A stretch of DNA of 64,000 nt from Microbacterium abyssi. Its GTDB lineage: Bacteria; Actinomycetota; Actinomycetes; Actinomycetales; Microbacteriaceae. Within the stretch, counting starts at the first letter, position 1, and each line of letters begins with the position of its first letter. Position numbers and translations under genes: made by a program. The stretch is taken from contig NZ_CP063815.1 in assembly GCF_015277895.1 (NCBI RefSeq), positions 2,356,001 through 2,420,000 on the forward strand. The letters run 5' to 3'. Positions 1-8,581 of this stretch are shown here, piece after piece. The notes under the pieces are model-generated. The model was not told the DNA's origin. It saw only the letters and a program-made list of their open reading frames with translations, and made no database searches.

Positions 1-34
1 CAATTCTCGCGGCCTGGGGCGGGCGGGGCGGGCG

Positions 35-1309
35 TTACTGCTGAAGGTCGGGGTACAGGGGGTAGGCGCTCGCCAGGGCGTCCACGCGGGCCTTGAGTGC
101 TGCGGCATCCGCGCCGGGCAGGAGTGCCAGGGCGATGATGTCGGCGACCTCGGTGAACTCGGCATCCCCGAAACCGCGCGTCGCGAGCGCCGCCGTGCCG
201 ATGCGCAGACCCGAGGTGACCATCGGCGGGCGCGGGTCGTTCGGGACGGCGTTGCGGTTCACGGTGATGTGGATGTCGTGCAGCAGATCCTCGGCCTGCT
301 TGCCGTCGATCGCGGCATCCCGCAGGTCGACGAGCACGAGGTGCACATCGGTGCCGCCTGAGCGCACCGCGATGCCGGCATCCTTGACGTCCTGCCGGGT
401 GAGGCGATCGGCGAGGATGCTGGCGCCGCTGAGCGTGCGCTGCTGACGGTCCTTGAACTCCGGGGTCGCGGCGAGCTTGAAGGCGGTGGCCTTCGCGGCG
501 ATCACGTGCATGAGCGGCCCGCCCTGCTGACCGGGGAACACGGCGGAGTTGATCTTCTTCGCGATGTCGGGGTCATTGGAGAGGATGAAGCCCGAGCGGG
601 GGCCGCCGATCGTCTTGTGCACGGTCGACGAGACGACGTGCGCGTGCGGCACCGGGTTCGGGTGCAGGCCCGCGGCGACCAGTCCGGCGAAGTGGGCCAT
701 GTCGACCCACAGGTAGGCGCCGACCTCGTCGGCGATCTCGCGGAACTTCGCGAAGTCGAGCTGACGGGGGTACGCCGACCATCCGGCGACGATGACCTTG
801 GGCTTGTGCTCGATCGCGAGGCGACGCACCTCGTCCATGTCGACGAGCGAGGTCTCCGGGTCGACGCCGTACGCGACGATGTCGTACAGGCGGCCAGAGA
901 AGTTGATCTTCATTCCGTGCGTGAGGTGTCCGCCGTGGTCGAGCGAGAGGCCCAGCAGCGTGTCACCCGGACGGGCGATCGCGTGCATGACGGCGGCGTT
1001 CGCGGTGGCGCCGGAGTGCGGCTGGACGTTGGCGAACTCGGCGCCGAAGAGCGACTTGACCCGCTCGATGGCCAGCGACTCGGCGACGTCGACCTCTTCG
1101 CAGCCGCCGTAGTAGCGGCGGCCGGGGTAGCCCTCGGCGTACTTGTTCGTGAGCACCGAACCCTGCGACTGCAGCACGGAGACGGGCACGAAGTTCTCGG
1201 ATGCGATCATCTCGAGGAACGTGCGCTGACGGTTCAACTCCCGGTCGAGGACCTCGGCGATCTCGGGGTCGACCTCTGCGAGCGGGGCGTTGAAGTACGG
1301 ATCGGTCAT
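35..1309 (-). CDS. glyA: Serine hydroxymethyltransferase
   Basis: This cytoplasmic PLP enzyme interconverts serine plus tetrahydrofolate with glycine plus 5,10-methylene-tetrahydrofolate and so feeds one-carbon units to purine, thymidylate and methionine synthesis. The 424-aa product is full length. The early EMIASENF motif, the [13 protein letters not shown] substrate loop and the PLP-binding lysine K232 in VHKT are all visible. The ATG at 1309 is preferred over an in-frame start 30 nt upstream because an AAAGAGGA ribosome site lies just before it. A ZTP riboswitch sits immediately upstream (about 1357-1432), so expression probably rises when 10-formyl-THF runs short. It is divergent from nagA. 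Confidence 0.97.
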   Translation of the reverse strand: MTDPYFNAPLAEVDPEIAEVLDRELNRQRTFLEMIASENFVPVSVLQSQGSVLTNKYAEGYPGRRYYGGCEEVDVAESLAIERVKSLFGAEFANVQPHSGATANAAVMHAIARPGDTLLGLSLDHGGHLTHGMKINFSGRLYDIVAYGVDPETSLVDMDEVRRLAIEHKPKVIVAGWSAYPRQLDFAKFREIADEVGAYLWVDMAHFAGLVAAGLHPNPVPHAHVVSSTVHKTIGGPRSGFILSNDPDIAKKINSAVFPGQQGGPLMHVIAAKATAFKLAATPEFKDRQQRTLSGASILADRLTRQDVKDAGIAVRSGGTDVHLVLVDLRDAAIDGKQAEDLLHDIHITVNRNAVPNDPRPPMVTSGLRIGTAALATRGFGDAEFTEVADIIALALLPGADAAALKARVDALASAYPLYPDLQQ

Positions 1310-1356
1310 GTCGTCCTCTTTCGTTGCGGAAACTGCCATCGGGGTTGGATGTCATC

Positions 1357-1432
1357 GGCCCAGGCGCGCGGTCGAATTTCCGTAACGGTCGCTCCCCGGT
1401 GGTGACCCACCCAGACGCCAGTCGCGACCGTT
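1357..1432 (-). promoter_or_regulatory. ZTP (pfl) riboswitch upstream of glyA
   Basis: Read on the minus strand, an outer helix ACGGTCGC (1431-1424) pairs with GCGACCGT (1392-1385). It encloses the conserved GACTGGCG and a GTGG/CCAC hairpin followed by CACCGGGGAGC. A linker then leads to CGCGCGCCTGGGC (about 1370-1358), the conserved 3-prime pseudoknot strand. These are the hallmark elements of the pfl motif, an established sensor of ZTP/ZMP that is often found before glyA, folD and purH. It ends about 50 nt before the glyA ATG. I do not see a clear intrinsic terminator in that gap, so the output could be transcriptional or translational. Confidence 0.94.
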
Positions 1433-1472
1433 CGAGCATAGCGGACTCCCCCGTGCGCGGTAGGTTTTGTTC

Positions 1473-2621
1473 ATGGTCTCAACCGTCATCCACTCGGCCC
1501 GCCTGATCACCGGCGGCACCGAGACGGCAGATGCATGGGTGCGCTTCGAAGACGGCCTGGTCGCCGCCGTCGGCACCGGCACCGACTGGACGGATGCCGG
1601 CACCGTCATCGACGCGACGGAGATCGCCGGAGCCGGGGCGATCCTCACGCCCGGGTTCATCGACATCCACGGGCACGGCGGCGCGGGAGCATCCTTCGAC
1701 GACGGCATCGACGCGATCCGGTCCGCCCGCGACCTGCACCGTGCGCACGGCACGACCCGCGCGGTCGTCTCGCTGGTGACCGCACCGCTCGACGACCTCG
1801 CGCGCAGGGTCGGCGAGATCGCCGACCTCATGCAGACGGATGCCGACATCCTCGGCTCGCACCTGGAGGGGCCGTTCCTCGATCCTGCACACCATGGCGC
1901 GCATGAACCGTCGCTGCTGCGCGATCCGGTGGCAGCGGACGTCCGGCGCCTGCTGGATGCCGGTCGCGGCACTGTGCGCCAGGTCACGATCGCCCCCGAA
2001 CTGCCCGGCGGGATCGAGGCGATCCGCATGATCGTCGCCGCGGGCGCGGCCGCGGCCGTGGGCCATACGAATGCGGATGCCGCGCAGGCCGCCGCGGCGT
2101 TCGAGGCCGGCGCCACGATCCTCACGCATGCGTTCAACGCGATGCCCGGCATCCACCACCGTGCGCCGGGACCGGTGCTGGCGGCCGCCGCCGACCACCG
2201 TGTCGTCCTAGAGGCGATCGCCGACAATGTGCATCTGGATCCGGCCGTCATCAGGCTGCTGTTCGATTCTGCGCCCGGCCGGGTGGCACTCGTGACGGAT
2301 GCCATGGCCGCCGCCGGCAGCGCAGATGGCAGCTACGACCTCGGCGCGGTCCGCGTCAGGGTGGTCGACGGCATCGCGCGCGCCCTCGACACGGGAGCGA
2401 TCGCGGGCTCGACGCTCACGCAGGATGTCGCGCTGCAGCGAGCAGTCCAGGCCGGGGTTCCCCTCGTCGAAGCGGTGCGCGCGCTCACCCGGACCCCCGC
2501 CGAGGCGATCGGGTTGGGCGCGCAGCTCGGCGCACTCGCTCCCGGCTTCCTCGGCGATGCGGTCCTGCTGGATGAACATCTGCGCGTGACCCGTGTGCAG
2601 ACGGGTGCGAGGCCGTCGTGA
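1473..2621 (+). CDS. nagA: N-acetylglucosamine-6-phosphate deacetylase
   Basis: The enzyme removes acetate from GlcNAc-6-phosphate to give glucosamine-6-phosphate in the cytoplasm. The 382-aa amidohydrolase fold shows the N-terminal HGHGG metal motif, the LEGPFLDPAHHGAHE segment with the metal-binding glutamate, then VGHTNAD, THAFNAMPGIHHR, and the catalytic-aspartate segment LVTDAMAAAG. I chose the ATG at 1473 rather than a TTG two codons earlier. It stands apart from nagB (7620-6841) but belongs to the same pathway, since NagB uses its product. No strong operator like that of the nagB operon was seen upstream. Confidence 0.95.
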   Translation: MVSTVIHSARLITGGTETADAWVRFEDGLVAAVGTGTDWTDAGTVIDATEIAGAGAILTPGFIDIHGHGGAGASFDDGIDAIRSARDLHRAHGTTRAVVSLVTAPLDDLARRVGEIADLMQTDADILGSHLEGPFLDPAHHGAHEPSLLRDPVAADVRRLLDAGRGTVRQVTIAPELPGGIEAIRMIVAAGAAAAVGHTNADAAQAAAAFEAGATILTHAFNAMPGIHHRAPGPVLAAAADHRVVLEAIADNVHLDPAVIRLLFDSAPGRVALVTDAMAAAGSADGSYDLGAVRVRVVDGIARALDTGAIAGSTLTQDVALQRAVQAGVPLVEAVRALTRTPAEAIGLGAQLGALAPGFLGDAVLLDEHLRVTRVQTGARPS

Positions 2622-2773
2622 CCGGGCGGAATCGAGGAATCCTTTGAGAGTCGGCTCCGAGTTATCAACAGGGCTGGCCTCGCTCAGGTTTTCGAGGGAG
2701 AATGGCTCGGGCGCGTGACGCAGAACCGGCTCGCGCGCCTCTTCATGTGGGGATATCACCCCGCTGCAAACGG

Positions 2774-4687
2774 ATGACAGTGCGCAACGAGAACGAGACC
2801 TTCGACACCGAATCGGCCGCAGACGCCGATCTGATCCTTCGCGCCCGTTCGGGGGCCGGCACGGCCTTCGCAGAGCTGTGGCGACGACACCATCCGTCCG
2901 GCATCGCCGCCGCGCGGTCGATCACCTCGAGCATCGACCCCGACGAGCTGGTCCAGGAATCCTTCACGCGCATCCATCAGGCGATCCTCAAGGGCAGCGG
3001 CCCGAACGGATCGTTCCGCGCTCATCTGTTCACGAGCATCCGCAACACAGCGGCGGCGTGGGGTCGCCCCAGCCGCGACGCGGTCACGGAGGAGCTCGAG
3101 ACGGTCGTCGATCCCGGCAGCGCCGAGCGGGTCTCCGATGATGCTCTTGATCCCGGGCTGACTGCGCGGGCGTTCCGCAGCCTGCCCGCACGCTGGCAGG
3201 AAGTGCTCTGGTACACCGAGGTCGAGCGCATGCAGTCCGCCGCGGCCGCACCGCTGCTCGGCATCCGGTCGGCGGCGGTCTCGCAGCTCGCCTTCCAGGC
3301 GCGTGAAGGACTTCGCGAGGCGTGGCTGCAGGCGCAGCTGCGCGGCGTGGCATCCGACTCCGAGTGCCACTGGGTCATCGGACACCTCGGCGCGCACTCG
3401 CGAGGCAACCTCAGCACTCGCGATCTGAAGCGCGCCGACAGGCACTTCGAGGACTGCGCGCGCTGCGCCGTGATCGCCGACGGGGCGAAGGACGTCGCGG
3501 GCCGCCTGGCCGCCGTGCTGCTCCCCCTCGTCCTCGGCATCACCGCCGCCGCGGCTTACACGGCGATGGTGCAGAACGTCGAGATCGCCGCGATCGCGGC
3601 CGAGCCGATGCCGTCCAGCGTGGTCGCCGCGGGCAAGGCCGCCGGCGGAGCCCCTGCGGCGGCTCCCGACATGACCGGCGCAGGTATCAACCCCGGCGGT
3701 GCGATCACCGGTATCGGTGCGCTGGTCGGGGCAGGTTCCGCGGCGCTCGTCGTCGCCGGTGTCGTCGCCGCGGCGACGATCGTTCCAGGACTCGTGGATG
3801 CCAGCCCGGTGACGTCGCTCCCCAGCGCGGGAGACGCCGACGGCTCATCGATCTCATCCGAAGTGTCGCCCGACGGCGAGGTCGATTCGGAGGACAGGTT
3901 CCTTCTCGAGCTGAGCGAAGACGCTCCGGACGACGAGAACGTCGAGCCCGTGCCGAAGACGCGTGCGCCCATCGTGAAGGCCGATGTCGTCCCCCCGACG
4001 GCTGACTCGGGCGCATCCGACGAACGGCTCGAAGGCGGCGACGGCAGCGAGGCGACGAACCCGCCGGTCAAGCCGAGTCCCACGCCCGAGCCCGGCGTTC
4101 CTGCCGGCGTGCCGACGTGGGGACCGGCGGAGCAGACCTGCACAGGTGATGAGCTCCGCCCGACCACCGAGTACTCGGTGCCGCTGACGGGCGTTGCGAA
4201 CGCCAAGGTGCGGATCGATGTCGACGGAGTCGTGACCGACAGCACCTACACCGCGATTCTGGCGGGCGACGGCACGGGCACAGCCCTTCTGAGGCCGACC
4301 GACGGGCAGGTCGCTTCGAATGCGAGTGTGTCGCTCAGCTACGTCCTCGGCGACGTGCGGGGCGCGGTCGTCACCATCAGCCTGAACGACCTCTACAGCG
4401 GGGAACCCTGCCTGGCGCCTGAGCCCCCTCCATCGGACGACGAAGCAACCGAACCGCCGGCAACCGCGGATCCGGACGCGGACGCGCCGGTCGTCGAGGA
4501 CCCGGCGGGCGCCGACGAGACTACCGTCCCCGACGAGGTTGCGGGCACCGACGAAACCGCGGCCGGGATCGCGGCCCTTGAGCCGGCCGCGCCCGTGACC
4601 TCCGCCGCCGACTCGGCGATCCTCGAGCCGGTTGCCGCCGCGACCACCATCCCGGCCGCGACCGAGGACACCGCACCCGCCGAATAG
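2774..4687 (+). CDS. ECF sigma factor fused to zinc-finger anti-sigma-like and membrane domains
   Basis: This is a 637-aa protein. Residues about 15-90 resemble sigma region 2, with a DELVQESFTRIHQ segment, and about 125-190 resemble region 4 (LPARWQEVLWYTEVE). Residues about 195-240 hold a ZAS-like zinc motif with HFEDCARC (HxxxCxxC) preceded by an upstream Cys. A first hydrophobic segment lies at about 243-266 and a second, Ala/Gly/Val-rich, at about 313-340. A Pro/Glu/Asp/Thr-rich region follows, with a beta-type domain bounded by two cysteines (TCTGDE and GEPC), then an acidic Ala/Thr/Pro tail. ECF groups with such C-terminal extensions are known and are inferred to carry their own sensor and anti-sigma. 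Two membrane passes would return the tail to the cytoplasm, which is a topology puzzle. The ATG at 2774 has a poor ribosome site, so the start is uncertain. Confidence 0.85.
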   Translation: MTVRNENETFDTESAADADLILRARSGAGTAFAELWRRHHPSGIAAARSITSSIDPDELVQESFTRIHQAILKGSGPNGSFRAHLFTSIRNTAAAWGRPSRDAVTEELETVVDPGSAERVSDDALDPGLTARAFRSLPARWQEVLWYTEVERMQSAAAAPLLGIRSAAVSQLAFQAREGLREAWLQAQLRGVASDSECHWVIGHLGAHSRGNLSTRDLKRADRHFEDCARCAVIADGAKDVAGRLAAVLLPLVLGITAAAAYTAMVQNVEIAAIAAEPMPSSVVAAGKAAGGAPAAAPDMTGAGINPGGAITGIGALVGAGSAALVVAGVVAAATIVPGLVDASPVTSLPSAGDADGSSISSEVSPDGEVDSEDRFLLELSEDAPDDENVEPVPKTRAPIVKADVVPPTADSGASDERLEGGDGSEATNPPVKPSPTPEPGVPAGVPTWGPAEQTCTGDELRPTTEYSVPLTGVANAKVRIDVDGVVTDSTYTAILAGDGTGTALLRPTDGQVASNASVSLSYVLGDVRGAVVTISLNDLYSGEPCLAPEPPPSDDEATEPPATADPDADAPVVEDPAGADETTVPDEVAGTDETAAGIAALEPAAPVTSAADSAILEPVAAATTIPAATEDTAPAE

Positions 4688-4696
4688 ACTGGGGGC

Positions 4697-5065
4697 ATGT
4701 CCGAAGCTTCCGACGCCGTGCCCGGTGTGAACCGTCCGAACCTCACTCCTCTCGACATCGTCCGGGCCATCGTCCTGATCGCGGCGCTCGCGACGCTGGC
4801 GCTCTGGGGCTTCGCGATGTGGGCCTTCCCCTGGAATCTGGTGCTCGGCATCGGAACGCCCGTGATCGTGCTGCTGGTGTGGGCATTGTTCCTCTCGCCG
4901 CGTCCGGTGCTGCGCCTGCATCCGTTCATCCGCGCCGCGGTCGAACTGCTGATCTACGCCGGTGTGACGCTCGCATGGTGGTCGATGGGCCAGGCGTGGG
5001 CCGGCCTCGCATTCGCCGTGGTCGCCGTGGCCGCCGGTCTCTTCGCCGGTCGGAGAAACCTGTAG
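4697..5065 (+). CDS. YrdB-like (DUF2568) small membrane protein
   Basis: The 122-aa protein has about four hydrophobic helices (near residues 20-42, 46-65, 75-95 and 98-117) and little else, and resembles the YrdB/DUF2568 family of unknown role. It lies 9 nt after the sigma-factor fusion. Its TAG stop overlaps the GTG start of the next gene by one base, so the two are probably translationally coupled. The function is unknown. Confidence 0.72.
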   Translation: MSEASDAVPGVNRPNLTPLDIVRAIVLIAALATLALWGFAMWAFPWNLVLGIGTPVIVLLVWALFLSPRPVLRLHPFIRAAVELLIYAGVTLAWWSMGQAWAGLAFAVVAVAAGLFAGRRNL

Positions 5066-6426
5066 TGACTGTCGTCGCGGCCCTGCGGGACGCGCTCGGA
5101 GACATCGTCGACGTCACCGAGGACTCCCTCGAGGCCGCGCGCGCCGACAGTTCAGGCCACCGCTCAGCCGGTCGCCCGCTCGCTGTCGTGCACGTCGAGA
5201 CCGTGGCGCAGGTGCAGCTCGTCATGCGGATTGCCACCGAGACGCGCACGCCCGTCGTCGTCCGCGGAGCCGGTACGGGGCTCGCCGGCGGCGCGAACGC
5301 CGGTCCCGGTGAGATCGTGCTGTCCACCGCCCGCATGAACCGCGTGCTCGAAGTCCGCCGGGACGACCTGATCGCGGTCGTCGAACCCGGCATCCTGAAC
5401 GCCGGTCTGAATGCCCTGCTCGCCGCCGAGGGCCTGTGGTGGCCGCCGGATCCGGCCAGTCGGGACATCTCCACGGTAGGCGGCAACATCGCCACCGGCG
5501 CGGGCGGACTGCTCTGCGCGAAGTACGGCGTGGTCCGCGACGCGGTGCTCGGCATCGACCTCGTGCTCGCCGACGGACGCCTCATGCACCTCGGACATCG
5601 CAGCGTGAAGGGCGTGACGGGTCTCGACCTCACCTCGCTCGTGATCGGCTCCGAGGGCACGCTCGGCGTCGTGGTCGGCGCGACGCTCAAGCTCCGCCGG
5701 GTCATCGAGGGCGAGGTCTGCACGGTCACGGCCCTCTTCCCCACCGTGCGCGCCGCCGCAGCCGGTTCGGCCGCCGTGACGGCATCCGGTGCGCAGCCGG
5801 CGATCATGGAACTCATGGATGCCGCGTCTCTCGCGGCCGTGCACGCACATCTCGCGCTGCCCGCGCCCGACCCCGGCACGTCCCAGCTCACGATCCAGAC
5901 CGATGGCCCTGCTGCAGCGGCGGAGGCCGAGCGCGTGTCTGACACGCTCAGGGCCGCAGGAGGGCTCGTGACGCTCACGCAGGACCGCGCTGAGGGCGAG
6001 CGCCTCCTCACCGTCCGCCGCGCCATGCACGGCGCGATGGCGGCCCTCGGCACGACGCTGATCGAGGACGTCTCGGTCCCGCGCAGCGCGCTGCCGGCCA
6101 TGTTCGACGAGATCAGCCGCATCGAGGCGGCCTACGGCCTCACCATCCCGACCGTCGCGCACGCGGGCGACGGCAACCTGCACCCGAACTTCATCTTCAA
6201 TGGTCCTCAGGTTCCTGAGCGGGTCTGGGATGCCGCGAGCGAACTGTTCCGCGCCGCGATCCGGCTCGGCGGCACGCTCACCGGAGAGCACGGCATCGGG
6301 ATGCTGAAGAGCCGCTGGCTCGCCGAGGAACTCGGCGACGATCAGTGGGAGCTGCAGCGGCAGATCAAGGCCGTGTTCGATCCGCTCGGCATCCTCGGCC
6401 AGGGAAAGGTGTTCGTCCGTGCCTGA
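5065..6426 (+). CDS. FAD-linked oxidase, glycolate/D-lactate dehydrogenase (GlcD) type
   Basis: The 453-aa flavoprotein has the PCMH-type FAD-binding fold (residues about 35-215), with RGAGTGLAGGA and the long conserved stretch from PPDPAS through STVGGNIATGAGG. The C-terminal cap domain contains AHAGDGNLHPNF and ends in GEHGIGMLKSRWL, as in GlcD and D-lactate/D-2-hydroxyacid dehydrogenases. It would oxidise a small 2-hydroxyacid and pass electrons to a carrier, but the exact substrate cannot be told. The GTG start at 5065 overlaps the upstream stop by one base, and the 3-prime end overlaps the Nudix gene by 8 bases. Confidence 0.9.
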   Translation: MTVVAALRDALGDIVDVTEDSLEAARADSSGHRSAGRPLAVVHVETVAQVQLVMRIATETRTPVVVRGAGTGLAGGANAGPGEIVLSTARMNRVLEVRRDDLIAVVEPGILNAGLNALLAAEGLWWPPDPASRDISTVGGNIATGAGGLLCAKYGVVRDAVLGIDLVLADGRLMHLGHRSVKGVTGLDLTSLVIGSEGTLGVVVGATLKLRRVIEGEVCTVTALFPTVRAAAAGSAAVTASGAQPAIMELMDAASLAAVHAHLALPAPDPGTSQLTIQTDGPAAAAEAERVSDTLRAAGGLVTLTQDRAEGERLLTVRRAMHGAMAALGTTLIEDVSVPRSALPAMFDEISRIEAAYGLTIPTVAHAGDGNLHPNFIFNGPQVPERVWDAASELFRAAIRLGGTLTGEHGIGMLKSRWLAEELGDDQWELQRQIKAVFDPLGILGQGKVFVRA

Positions 6427-6844
6427 CATCCATGTGAGCGCCGCGATCATCGACGACGGACACGGGCGCGTGCTGGTCGTGCGCAAGCGCGGCACGACGG
6501 CCTTCATGCAACCCGGTGGCAAACCGGAAGCCGGTGAGAGCCCTGCGCAGACGCTCGCGCGGGAGCTCGACGAAGAGCTCGGGCTGCGGGTCGACGAGCA
6601 CGCGCTCGAGCCGCTGGGCCGATACGTGTCCGCTGCGGCGAACGAGCCGGGTCACCGTGTTGTCGCGGACGCGTTCGCCCTCACGATCGACGCGGATACC
6701 GTCACCGTACAGGCCGAACTCGCCGAGCTGCGATGGATCACCCCCGACCAGATCGGCTCGCTCGAGCTCGCACCGCTGAGCGTCGAGCATCTGCTCCCGA
6801 TCGCCTGGCCCGGCGCGTTCGCGCGGGCCGAGAGCCGACTCTAG
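6419..6844 (+). CDS. NUDIX hydrolase
   Basis: This 141-aa protein carries an intact Nudix box running from GKPEAGE to RELDEELGL (residues about 34-56), fitting G-x5-E-x7-RE-x2-EE-x-G. It would hydrolyse a nucleoside diphosphate linked to another group, perhaps as a housecleaning pyrophosphatase; the substrate cannot be assigned. The GTG start at 6419 lies inside the end of the preceding flavoprotein gene. Its stop codon overlaps the convergent nagB stop in the shared tetranucleotide CTAG (6841-6844). Confidence 0.9.
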   Translation: MPDIHVSAAIIDDGHGRVLVVRKRGTTAFMQPGGKPEAGESPAQTLARELDEELGLRVDEHALEPLGRYVSAAANEPGHRVVADAFALTIDADTVTVQAELAELRWITPDQIGSLELAPLSVEHLLPIAWPGAFARAESRL

Positions 6845-7620
6845 AGCCCCTGCCAGGCCGGCTTGTTGTCGAACGTGTACCGGTAGTAGTCCGCGAGCTT
6901 CAGCTGCGACGCGGCTGCCTCGTCCACGACGACCGTCACGTGCTCGTGCAGCTGCACCGCGGATCCGGGCAGGATCGCGCTCACCGGCCCTTCGACGGCC
7001 TCGGCGACCGCGCGCGCCTTGCCCTCGCCGAATGCGAGCAGCACGAGGTGACGCGCACGCAGGATCGTGCCGAGCCCCTGGGTGATGCAGTGCATGGGCA
7101 CATCGTCGATCGAGTCGAAGAAGCGGGCGTTGTCCTTGCGGGTCTGCTGGGTGAGCGTCTTGACGCGCGTGCGGGACGCGAACGACGAGCCCGGCTCGTT
7201 GAAGCCGATGTGCCCGTCGGTGCCGATGCCGAGGATCTGCAGGTCGACGCCGCCGGCCGCCTCGATCGCGGCCTCGTAGTCGTCGCCGGCGTGCTCGATG
7301 CCGTCCTGTGCGCCGTTCGGCGTCCTGATCCGCTCCGGCTCGAGTCCGAGGGGCTCGACGACCTCTCGCGTGATGACCGACCGGTAGCTCTCGGGATGGG
7401 CGGGATCGATGCCGACGTACTCGTCCAGCGCGAACCCGCGCACCTGCGAGACGTCGGTGCCGGCGAGCCGTCCGTGCAGCGCCTGGTAGACCGGCAGCGG
7501 CGTCGATCCTGTCGCCAGCCCCAGCACGGCATCCGGCTTGCGCGCGATCAGGCGCACGATCTCATCTGCGACCAGCGCACCGGCGGCAGCGGCGCTTTCT
7601 ACGATGACGACTTCAGCCAT
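6841..7620 (-). CDS. nagB: Glucosamine-6-phosphate deaminase
   Basis: The enzyme converts glucosamine-6-phosphate to fructose-6-phosphate and ammonia, the entry point of aminosugars into glycolysis. The 259-aa product has LGLATGSTPLPVY (phosphate loop), FALDEYVGI, LGIGTDGHIGFNEPG with the active-site His, and the lid-region motif RARHLVLLAFGEGKA. I chose the ATG at 7620 because AGGAGGT lies 9 nt before it; a longer frame upstream lacks family similarity. It is the last gene of the minus-strand operon and overlaps the kinase stop by 8 bases. Confidence 0.96.
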   Translation of the reverse strand: MAEVVIVESAAAAGALVADEIVRLIARKPDAVLGLATGSTPLPVYQALHGRLAGTDVSQVRGFALDEYVGIDPAHPESYRSVITREVVEPLGLEPERIRTPNGAQDGIEHAGDDYEAAIEAAGGVDLQILGIGTDGHIGFNEPGSSFASRTRVKTLTQQTRKDNARFFDSIDDVPMHCITQGLGTILRARHLVLLAFGEGKARAVAEAVEGPVSAILPGSAVQLHEHVTVVVDEAAASQLKLADYYRYTFDNKPAWQGL

Positions 7621-8581
7621 GGACGGCGACCTCCTGTTCGGGAACGTGCGAGCCGACCAGCGCTGCGCCGAGAGCGGCTGCAGGGGATCCGGAAGGAAGC
7701 AGTTCGATTCTCTCATCGAGTCTCAGCGACCGCAGGAACGGCGAGCCGGCGGCGTCGGCGACGAGTGCGGTGCGGATGCCGTCGCCGAGGCGCTCCCCCA
7801 GCGCGGTGAGTCCTCCTCCGATGACGACCGTCTCGACGTCGGCGCAGAGCACGAGGATCCGCACGGCGGCAGCGGCGCCGCGCGAGAGATCGGCGCGCAG
7901 CAGCAGGGCCTCGGTATCGTCCTGGTCCGCCGCGTCGAAGATGTCGCGCACGGGGAGCGCGCCGGGACGTCCCCATGCGCGCGCGAGCGCTCCGCCGCCG
8001 CACAGTGTCTCGACACAGCCGCGCTGGCCGCACGTGCACAGTCGACCCGCAGGGTCGACGGAGATGTGACCGACCTCCCCGGCGGTGCCACGCGCACCGC
8101 GCCACAGGACGCCGCCGGTGACGATCCCGGCCGCGACCCCGGTGCCGAGGTTCAGATACGCCATCGAGGCGCCGGCATCGGCTCCGCGGATCGCGGCGGC
8201 GCCGAGCGCCGCCGCCTTGACGTCGTTCTCGACGACGACCGGCACGCCGAGCCGTGCGCCGGACAGCTGGGCGAGATCGAGCGTCTCGACGCCGAGGTTG
8301 ACGGCGTGCAGCACGCGGCCCTTCGTCGCATCGACCAGGCCGGGGATGCCGACGCCGACGCTGCGCACGTCGGCGAGGTCGAAGCCCGCCTCGGCCTGGA
8401 GTTCGCGGACGCTGTCGACCACGTTGGCGATGACGGCCTCGTCACCGTGGCCCGATGCACGGCGGATGCGCCCGACGATGTCGTCGCCCGCGATGGCGAC
8501 GGCATCCGTCTTGGTCCCTCCGATGTCGAGACCGACGCGGATGGGCCGGCCGGCACTCGCGGTCGGCATCGCTGATGTCAC
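7613..8581 (-). CDS. ROK-family sugar kinase, probably N-acetylglucosamine kinase
   Basis: This is a 322-aa ROK kinase without a DNA-binding domain. It shows the phosphate-binding LDIGGTKTDAVA at the N-terminus, the catalytic-region VENDVKAAALG, and the zinc signature GHISVDP followed by CTCGQRGCVE. Its place between a ROK repressor and nagB, and downstream of a hexosaminidase, suggests that it phosphorylates cytoplasmic GlcNAc to GlcNAc-6-phosphate for NagA and NagB. Glucokinase activity cannot be excluded. The GTG start at 8581 overlaps the repressor stop (TAGTG), and the end overlaps nagB. Confidence 0.88.
   Translation of the reverse strand: MTSAMPTASAGRPIRVGLDIGGTKTDAVAIAGDDIVGRIRRASGHGDEAVIANVVDSVRELQAEAGFDLADVRSVGVGIPGLVDATKGRVLHAVNLGVETLDLAQLSGARLGVPVVVENDVKAAALGAAAIRGADAGASMAYLNLGTGVAAGIVTGGVLWRGARGTAGEVGHISVDPAGRLCTCGQRGCVETLCGGGALARAWGRPGALPVRDIFDAADQDDTEALLLRADLSRGAAAAVRILVLCADVETVVIGGGLTALGERLGDGIRTALVADAAGSPFLRSLRLDERIELLPSGSPAAALGAALVGSHVPEQEVAVHG

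Noticed and set aside
506..1405. Long plus-strand open frame opposite glyA
   Set aside because: It is the antisense shadow of a well-conserved gene. High GC content leaves long stop-free frames on the opposite strand, and the translation is low-complexity Arg/Asp/Val-rich with no family motif.
963..1439. Minus-strand frame running through the riboswitch into glyA
   Set aside because: It would translate the structured ZTP aptamer and then run out of frame across glyA; no similarity was seen.
2662..2670. TTATCAACA, resembling a DnaA box, before the sigma-factor fusion
   Set aside because: It is a single mismatched copy with no cluster, no AT-rich unwinding region and no dnaA/dnaN genes nearby, so it is not an origin.
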